Shown here one piece after another: positions 1 through 5,124 of a stretch of 6,567 nt of DNA. The stretch is from positions 1-6,567 of the forward strand of contig JAFTMP010000024.1 of NCBI GenBank assembly GCA_017452335.1, given 5' to 3'. The notes beneath the pieces are model-generated. The model did not search any database. It saw only the letters and a program-made list of their open reading frames with translations, and had not been told where the DNA came from. A program made the translations under genes and the position numbers. Position 1 is the stretch's first letter, and each line of letters begins with the position of its first letter. The stretch is from Clostridia bacterium. GTDB lineage: Bacteria > Bacillota > Clostridia > Oscillospirales > CAG-272.

Positions 1-49
1 AGTTCGGTGGGAATATTTACAAAAAAGTGTGGTAATTGATAAAAAAATA

Positions 50-58
50 TGTTAAAAT
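50..58 (+). promoter_or_regulatory. Putative extended -10 promoter for secA
   Basis: TG-T-TAAAAT fits an extended -10 element (5 of 6 matches to TATAAT plus the upstream TG). It lies in a very AT-rich stretch. No good -35 hexamer sits 16-18 bases upstream: TTGATA at 36-41 is only 11 bases away and TTTACA at 16-21 is too far. Recognition would therefore lean on the extended -10. The expected transcription start is near base 65, which puts the GTG at 64 outside or at the very edge of the mRNA and supports initiation of SecA further downstream. An alternative weaker pair is TTTACA (16-21) with TAAAAA (40-45). Confidence 0.45.
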
Positions 59-64
59 AAAAGG

Positions 65-147
65 TGAATGATATTCTGCGGTTCCTTACCGCTTTTCATA
101 GATGCCTTTTTATGAAAAGGCAAAAAAACGAAAGGAAAAAATTCCAA
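65..147 (+). promoter_or_regulatory. Structured 5' leader of secA, possible translational control
   Basis: Three inverted repeats are visible between the putative transcription start and the secA start. Hairpin 1 has arms GCGGT (78-82) and ACCGC (88-92) around loop TCCTT (83-87). Hairpin 2 has arms CTTTTCATA (92-100) and TATGAAAAG (111-119). The competing hairpin 3 has arms GCCTTTT (104-110) and AAAAGGC (115-121). TTCCTT at 82-87 is the exact complement of AAGGAA at 132-137, which contains the secA Shine-Dalgarno, so the leader could hide the ribosome binding site. A 15-codon ORF (68-115) also spans hairpin 1 and most of the overlapping hairpins. The complementarities are seen directly; a regulatory role is inferred. 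I do not recognise a known riboswitch class. Confidence 0.35.
131..136 (+). promoter_or_regulatory. Shine-Dalgarno that fixes the secA start
   Basis: AAAGGA lies 11 bases before the ATG at 148. The two upstream in-frame alternatives, GTG at 64 and ATG at 112, have no comparable site at normal distance. This site, together with the family N-terminus starting M-K-L-F-D-K-V-F-G, selects ATG 148. Confidence 0.6.
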
Positions 148-2925
148 ATGAAATTGTTTGACAAAGTGTTCGGTACCTACGGCGAAAGAGTGTTAAAAAA
201 GCTGGACGGTACGATCAAAAAGATCGACGAGCTGGGCGAGATATATAAAAACTATACCGACGATCAGCTTCGTGCCATGACTCCTGCCTTAAAGGAGCGC
301 TTGGCTGCGGGGCAGAGCCTTGACGATATTCTGCCCGAGGCGTTTGCGCTGGTGAGAGAAGCAGACTGGAGAGTGCTTGGTAAAAGACCCTTCCGCGTTC
401 AGCTCCTTGGCGGCATCATGCTTCACCAAGGTAAAATTGCCGAAATGAAAACAGGTGAAGGTAAGACCCTTGTTGCCACCCTGCCCGCCTACCTTAACGC
501 CTTAACGGGTGAGGGTGTACACATCGGTACGGTCAATGAATACCTTGACCGCACCGGCTTTGAGGAAATGGGCAGAGTATACGGCTTTCTCGGCTTGACC
601 ACGGGTCTTATCTGCCACGGGCAGACCAGCAAGGAAAAGAAGGACGCATACGGCTGTGACATTACCTACGGAACCAACAACGAGTTTGGCTTTGACTATT
701 TAAGAGACAACATGACGATCTACAAGCGCAATCTCACCCAGAGAGGCTTTGCCTACGCCATCGTTGACGAGGTGGACTCCATTTTGGTGGACGAGGCGCG
801 TACCCCTCTGATCATCTCGGGTCAAGGCGAAAAATCCACCGACCTTTATGACCAGGCAAACCGCTTTGCTTCCCGTTTGAGGGTCCATCGCATCAAGGAG
901 ATGGATGCCAAGGAGAGCCACGACGATATTGATGCCGATTATATCGTGGACGAAAAGGCAAAGTCTGTGGTGCTCACTCCCAAGGGGGCAGAAAAGGCAG
1001 AGGAGTTCTTTGGCGTGGAGAACCTGTCCGATCTTGAAAACAGCACCCTGCGCCACCACATCAACCAAGCCATCCGCGCTTGGGGCATTATGCAGCGAGA
1101 CGTGGACTACGTGGTGAAGGAGGACGATGTGCTCATCGTGGATAGCTTTACCGGACGTATCATGCCCGGCAGACGCTATTCCAACGGTCTGCACCAGGCA
1201 ATCGAGGCAAAGGAAGGGGTACAGATCCAAAAGGAGACCAAGACCCTTGCCACCATCACCTTCCAGAATTTCTTCAGAATGTACAAAAAGCTGTCGGGCA
1301 TGACGGGTACTGCCATGACCGAGGCAGAGGAATTCTCTGAAATTTACAATCTTGACGTGGTGGAGATCCCCACCAACAAGCCCATGATCCGTAAGGACCA
1401 CAACGATCGAGTATATAAGACCTTAAGGGGCAAATACGAAGCCATCATCCGCCAGGTGGAGGAGTGTCACGCAAAGGGACAGCCTGTGCTGGTGGGTACG
1501 GTATCGGTTGAAAAGTCCGAATATCTTTCGGGCTTGCTTAAGAGAAGAGGCATTGCCCACACGGTGCTCAATGCCAAGCATCACGAGAAGGAAGCCGAGA
1601 TCGTGGCAATGGCGGGTAAGTACGGCAAGGTGACCATTTCCACCAACATGGCAGGACGCGGTACCGACATTATGCTGGGCGGTAACCCCGAATTTATGGC
1701 AAAGCAGGAAATGCGCCGCATGGAATACGATGAAGAGGTCATCGGACTTGCAGTGGGCTCTTCTGTCACCGTTTCCGAGGAGGTTTTGGCGGCAAGAGCA
1801 GTATACAAGGAGCTCTTTGAAAAATACAAGGAGGAGATCCGCCCCGAATACGAGCAGGTGGTTGCGGCAGGAGGACTGTTTATCATCGGTACCGAGCGCC
1901 ATGAGAGCCGCCGTATCGACAATCAGCTAAGAGGCCGTGCGGGACGCCAGGGCGACCCCGGTGAATCGGTGTTCTTCCTTTCCATGCAGGACGATCTGAT
2001 GCGTCTGTTTGGCTCTGACCGTATGCTGGCAGTGGCAGACAAGCTCAACCTCCCCGAGGATCAGCAGATCGACGCAAACATCCTCTCGGGCTCCATTGAA
2101 AGCGCGCAAAAGCGTCTGGAATCGGAGAACTTTACCAGAAGAAGAAACGTGCTTGCCTACGACGATGTGATGAACCGTCAGAGAACGGTGATCTACAACC
2201 AGAGAAGAGAAGTGCTTGATGGGGCAGACTTGAAGGAAAAGATCACAGACATGATCACCCAGACGGTCAGCGAGGTGGCAAAGGGCTTCCTTTCCGGCGA
2301 GCATCCTTCCCAGTATGACATCGCGGGACTCAAGCAGTATTATATGGGTCTCTTCTATACCGAAGAGGATCTGAATTACACGGATGAAGAAAAGGCGTCT
2401 TTGCGCGCAGAGGATCTGGAAGAGGATCTCATCAAGCGTGCCCTTGCACGGTATGAGAGCCAGGAAGCCACCTTCACCCCCGAGACCATGAGAGAGCTTG
2501 AAAGAGTGGTCCTGCTTCGCCAGGTAGACTTGAAGTGGATGGAGCATCTTGACGAAATGGATGATCTGCGGGGCAGTGTGGGCTTAAATGCTTATGCCCA
2601 GAGAAATCCCATTACCGAGTATCAGCTTGTGGGCGGCGAGATGTTTGACGGCATGGTTGCCGCCATCAGAGAGGACACCGTTCGTACAGTGCTTTCTGCA
2701 ACGCCCAGAGTGGAAGTGAAGAGAGAGGCGGTTGCCAAGATCACCTCCACAAACGAAGGCGGCGGTACCGTTTCCGCGGGCAAGGTTGCCACCACCAGAC
2801 CTGCAGGCGCGGGCGTGCCCGTGAAGAAGCAGGTAAAGGTGGGCAGAAACGATCCCTGCCCCTGCGGAAGCGGCAAGAAGTATAAGAAGTGCTGCGGTGC
2901 CAATAAGAATAATGAAGAAGCATAA
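148..2925 (+). CDS. secA: Preprotein translocase subunit SecA (motor ATPase)
   Basis: SecA is the cytosolic and membrane-peripheral ATPase that drives unfolded preproteins through the SecYEG channel. The chosen start gives 925 residues, within the usual family range. Visible motifs in order are Walker A MKTGEGKT (100-107), Walker B DEVD (207-210) followed by RTPLIISG leading into the preprotein cross-linking domain, the FQNFFRMY...SGMTGTA segment (372-389), AGRGTD (502-507), and the arginine-finger motif QLRGRAGRQGD (593-603). The helical scaffold and wing region follows. A Gly/Ala/Thr-rich linker leads to a zinc-binding tail with Cys904, Cys906, Cys915 and Cys916 (C-x-C-x8-C-C), the element known to contact SecB or ribosomes/lipid. 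Residues of about 515-570, between GGNPEF and the AGGLFIIGTERHESRR block, form an insertion relative to short SecA proteins that I associate with clostridial-type SecA. The gene is intact, with no frameshift. In frame, the ORF extends back to GTG 64, but that extension does not resemble SecA. It probably heads an operon with the two downstream membrane protein genes. Confidence 0.98.
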   Translation: MKLFDKVFGTYGERVLKKLDGTIKKIDELGEIYKNYTDDQLRAMTPALKERLAAGQSLDDILPEAFALVREADWRVLGKRPFRVQLLGGIMLHQGKIAEMKTGEGKTLVATLPAYLNALTGEGVHIGTVNEYLDRTGFEEMGRVYGFLGLTTGLICHGQTSKEKKDAYGCDITYGTNNEFGFDYLRDNMTIYKRNLTQRGFAYAIVDEVDSILVDEARTPLIISGQGEKSTDLYDQANRFASRLRVHRIKEMDAKESHDDIDADYIVDEKAKSVVLTPKGAEKAEEFFGVENLSDLENSTLRHHINQAIRAWGIMQRDVDYVVKEDDVLIVDSFTGRIMPGRRYSNGLHQAIEAKEGVQIQKETKTLATITFQNFFRMYKKLSGMTGTAMTEAEEFSEIYNLDVVEIPTNKPMIRKDHNDRVYKTLRGKYEAIIRQVEECHAKGQPVLVGTVSVEKSEYLSGLLKRRGIAHTVLNAKHHEKEAEIVAMAGKYGKVTISTNMAGRGTDIMLGGNPEFMAKQEMRRMEYDEEVIGLAVGSSVTVSEEVLAARAVYKELFEKYKEEIRPEYEQVVAAGGLFIIGTERHESRRIDNQLRGRAGRQGDPGESVFFLSMQDDLMRLFGSDRMLAVADKLNLPEDQQIDANILSGSIESAQKRLESENFTRRRNVLAYDDVMNRQRTVIYNQRREVLDGADLKEKITDMITQTVSEVAKGFLSGEHPSQYDIAGLKQYYMGLFYTEEDLNYTDEEKASLRAEDLEEDLIKRALARYESQEATFTPETMRELERVVLLRQVDLKWMEHLDEMDDLRGSVGLNAYAQRNPITEYQLVGGEMFDGMVAAIREDTVRTVLSATPRVEVKREAVAKITSTNEGGGTVSAGKVATTRPAGAGVPVKKQVKVGRNDPCPCGSGKKYKKCCGANKNNEEA

Positions 2926-2940
2926 AGGAGTGCATGAACC

Positions 2941-3609
2941 ATGGGTTTTGGGATACTGTTTATAGGCTATACCCTGATTCTCTGCATGTCCGCATACAGC
3001 GTATTGCCCTCATTTATCGGCTATTTTATCGGGATGTACGCCTGCTTGAAGCTTTCGGAATATGAGGATCGCTTTAAGCTTTCGGCGTGGGGCTTTGCCG
3101 CGGGCGGTACGGTGATGCTCATGCAAAGCGTGATGCAGTTCATTGTGCTGACAAGCGGCAACACGCTGCTTTCCGATTTTGCAAGCGGATGCGCACCTGT
3201 TTTTGAGCTGGTCTTTTACGCGGTGCAAATGACCCTGCTTCCCGCACTCGTTGCCATTGCAAGGGATACGGGACGGAGCAAAACGGTCTTTGCCTGCAAA
3301 CGCAATATGATCCTTTTCCCGCTGATGTTCGTGCTGTTCGTTGTGGCAAACATCATGATCTCTATGGGCAGTGAATACGGAAAATATCTGCTCGTATACG
3401 TCACGCTTTCCCGCTTTGCGGTGCTTCTGCTCATGATGATCCAGGTCTTCTCCTGCTATATGTGGATCTGCAGAGAGGGAGAAGAGGAGCAAGAGCAGGA
3501 GAGTGCACTGAATAAGCAGGTCAATTCGCCCTTTGTGAAAAAGCGCATGGAGCGGGAAGAGGCGGAAAAACTGAGAAAACAGCGGCAAGGGGGAAGAAAA
3601 AAGAAATGA
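2941..3609 (+). CDS. Unknown multi-pass membrane protein with LPxFIG module
   Basis: I do not recognise this family and assign no function. The 222-residue product is strongly hydrophobic up to about residue 176, with likely membrane segments near 5-36 (one long or two short helices), 50-71, 88-107, 122-142 and 149-176. No cleavable signal peptide is obvious. The N-terminus holds L-P-S-F-I-G (22-27), then a hydrophobic run and E-D-R-F-K (42-46), which aligns without gaps to the N-terminus of the next gene's product. The tail is hydrophilic: an acidic Glu/Gln-rich patch (179-188), then a Lys/Arg/Glu-rich possible short helix, ending in a basic run. By the positive-inside rule it should be cytosolic. 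The start ATG has AAGGAG (2925-2930) 10 bases upstream, overlapping the secA stop. The gene begins 15 bases after secA and overlaps the next gene by 4 bases, so it is probably co-transcribed and coupled. Confidence 0.85.
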   Translation: MGFGILFIGYTLILCMSAYSVLPSFIGYFIGMYACLKLSEYEDRFKLSAWGFAAGGTVMLMQSVMQFIVLTSGNTLLSDFASGCAPVFELVFYAVQMTLLPALVAIARDTGRSKTVFACKRNMILFPLMFVLFVVANIMISMGSEYGKYLLVYVTLSRFAVLLLMMIQVFSCYMWICREGEEEQEQESALNKQVNSPFVKKRMEREEAEKLRKQRQGGRKKK

Positions 3610-4997
3610 AAAACAAGAAAAAATTACCCATCAACAGCATGCTGATCATTGTGGGACTGTTCTTTTTCATCAATCCCAATTTTTCGGTCTTGGATATTCT
3701 CCCCGATTTTATAGGAGCGGCGCTGATGGTCATTGGCTTTCTGCGCCTTGCAGATATTGACGATCGGGCAAAGGACGCCTCCAAAGCGCTGACGATCTTG
3801 GCGTTTACCAATGCAGGTAAGATGCTCACGCTCCTGCTCTTGACCGACTCCGGGCAAACGGTGTGGCCGCTGATCTTTTCCTTCTGCTTCGGCATTGGGG
3901 AATGTGCACTGTTTATTTATGGCATGCATAAGCTCTTTTCCGCCGTCACCTACCAGGCAATGCGGGAGAGCTGTGAACCGCTTTATGCGGGCTTTTCCTC
4001 GCTGTTGCCCTTAACGGTGCTTATTGCACTGCTTAAAAGCATCTTGACGATCCTGCCGGAGCTTACGAGCTTGACCACCGATTACGGCTTTATTGAAAAT
4101 ATTGCGGGCACGGGTGCGCAGGTGAATGAATTTGTATATAAGGCACTGACGGTGCTCAACGGCGTGGTGGTGACCCTTTACGGCATCGGCTGGTGGGCGT
4201 ATATGCTTCGATATTTTAAGGCAGTGGGCAAGCAAAAGGCTTTTCTTGAAAAGCTTGATGAAAAGTACATGGAGGAAGTGGGCAGTAAGCACGAGGTGCT
4301 CACCTACAGAGCGCTGAAAACAGCAGGACTGCTCTTCACGGCGGCGCTGATCTTTCTGTTGCCCTTCCGTCTTGACGGAAATGATTTTCTGCCCGACTTT
4401 GCCGCAGGAATTCTTTTGTGCCTGGGCATTTGGCGCATGTACGCTCTCTACCCCGGCAAGGCAAGGACCGCACTGCTGTTGAGCGGTGGATACACCCTGC
4501 TGGCGGCGGCGGAATGGGTATACGAGCTGCTCTTTAATTTCAGCTTGAATATCCAGGACGGTGTAGGGTACTACGATTCCGTCTCCAATATTTTGCTTCG
4601 ACATCCGGGACACCTGCCCGCGTATTTCGGGCTGTGCGCGCTGAGCATTTTAAAATATTTGATGCTCCCCGTGGCACTCTTCGGGCTGTGCAGGATCTTT
4701 GCGTGCATCATCGGCGACCATACCGGTGCTTCAAGCGAGCTGGCAGAGGGGATCGGTGAAAGAAAGACGGCGTTAATTCAAAAAAATTTGGGTGTGTGGT
4801 TGAATGTTTTGCGCAGCTTCTGCCTTTTGGCAGGGGGCGCGGGGGTGATCTTCAGACTCTTCCGGATGTTCTCGAAGCTGATGATCATGGAATACGTCAA
4901 CCCCATTGCGGCGGGCGCGCTGTTGGTGGTGTTCTTGCTCTTCCACAGCAAGCTCAGCGAGGCGATCGACAACAAATACTACTGCGCAAGAGTGTAA
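3606..4997 (+). CDS. Unknown polytopic membrane protein with repeated LPDF modules
   Basis: The family is unknown to me and no enzymatic motif is visible. The 463-residue protein has roughly ten to eleven hydrophobic segments, near 12-29, 36-49, 60-79, 86-107, 130-150, 180-202, 240-254, 265-281, 288-310, 340-371, 395-418 and 432-446, some of which may be half-helices. A charged loop at about 203-237, rich in Lys and Glu, is probably cytosolic. L-P-D-F-I-G (32-37) followed by D-D-R-A-K (52-56) repeats as L-P-D-F-A-A-G (262-268) with G and R at the same offsets, pointing to internal duplication. A weaker third copy may lie at 430-457. The start ATG overlaps the upstream TGA (ATGA, 3606-3609). 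A G-rich site, AAGGGGGA (3587-3594), lies 11 bases before it, so translational coupling to the preceding gene is likely. A transporter or a scaffold protein is possible, but nothing in the sequence decides. Confidence 0.87.
   Translation: MKNKKKLPINSMLIIVGLFFFINPNFSVLDILPDFIGAALMVIGFLRLADIDDRAKDASKALTILAFTNAGKMLTLLLLTDSGQTVWPLIFSFCFGIGECALFIYGMHKLFSAVTYQAMRESCEPLYAGFSSLLPLTVLIALLKSILTILPELTSLTTDYGFIENIAGTGAQVNEFVYKALTVLNGVVVTLYGIGWWAYMLRYFKAVGKQKAFLEKLDEKYMEEVGSKHEVLTYRALKTAGLLFTAALIFLLPFRLDGNDFLPDFAAGILLCLGIWRMYALYPGKARTALLLSGGYTLLAAAEWVYELLFNFSLNIQDGVGYYDSVSNILLRHPGHLPAYFGLCALSILKYLMLPVALFGLCRIFACIIGDHTGASSELAEGIGERKTALIQKNLGVWLNVLRSFCLLAGGAGVIFRLFRMFSKLMIMEYVNPIAAGALLVVFLLFHSKLSEAIDNKYYCARV
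3639..3773 (+). repeat. Protein-level repeat, copy 1 (LPDFIG module)
   Basis: Residues 12-56 of the second membrane protein: a hydrophobic stretch, L-P-D-F-I-G at 32-37 (bases 3699-3716), a second hydrophobic stretch with G44 and R47, then D-D-R-A-K. The repeat is seen in the translated protein, not as DNA identity. It also matches residues 1-46 of the upstream gene's product. Confidence 0.55.
4323..4466 (+). repeat. Protein-level repeat, copy 2 (LPDFAAG module)
   Basis: Residues 240-287 of the same protein. L-P-D-F at 262-265 (from base 4389) is preceded by a hydrophobic helix with a proline. It is followed, at the same offsets as in copy 1, by L270, G274 and R277 and then a basic end, K-A-R. 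The match needs no gap across about 25 residues around L-P-D-F, but identity outside the signature is low. Confidence 0.45.
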
Positions 4998-5032
4998 TTT
5001 TGCGAAAAAAGAGAAAAAATCAGAAGAAGCAC

Positions 5033-5061
5033 TTGGCATTTTGAAAAAAATATGCTATACT
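5033..5061 (+). promoter_or_regulatory. Sigma-70/SigA-type promoter for gpmI
   Basis: TTGGCA (5033-5038) and TATACT (5056-5061) are separated by exactly 17 bases. TG at 5053-5054 adds an extended -10. The spacer is A/T-rich. The expected start is near A5069, giving a leader of about 56 bases. The surrounding 127-base gap shows no GC-rich hairpin followed by a T run, so transcripts from the upstream operon may also read into gpmI. Confidence 0.75.
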
Positions 5062-5124
5062 GTCTTTCAGATGCTTTACAATGAAAAGATACTATAAAGA
5101 TGAAAACAGAAGGGATGTATTGAT

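Noticed and set aside
1..35. Possible tail end of an upstream gene (frame ending at TAA 33-35, residues FGGNIYKKVW)
   Set aside because: Only ten codons are visible and the peptide is not recognisable; other frames also close within the first 60 bases.
64..147. N-terminal extension of SecA from GTG 64 or ATG 112
   Set aside because: Neither has a suitably spaced ribosome binding site, the added residues do not resemble SecA, and the putative transcription start lies at about 65. ATG 148 has a good site and matches the family N-terminus.
700..1401. Antisense open frame of 233 codons opposite secA
   Set aside because: Shadow of the conserved secA coding sequence, His-rich and without family features.
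3049..3085. Direct repeat AAGCTTTCGG (3049-3058 and 3076-3085)
   Set aside because: It is explained by two Lys-Leu-Ser triplets nine codons apart in the coding sequence, with no flanking repeat structure.
4998..5032. Possible terminator after the second membrane protein gene
   Set aside because: The stretch is A-rich with only a four-base TTTT/AAAA stem, no GC-rich arm and no T run after it.
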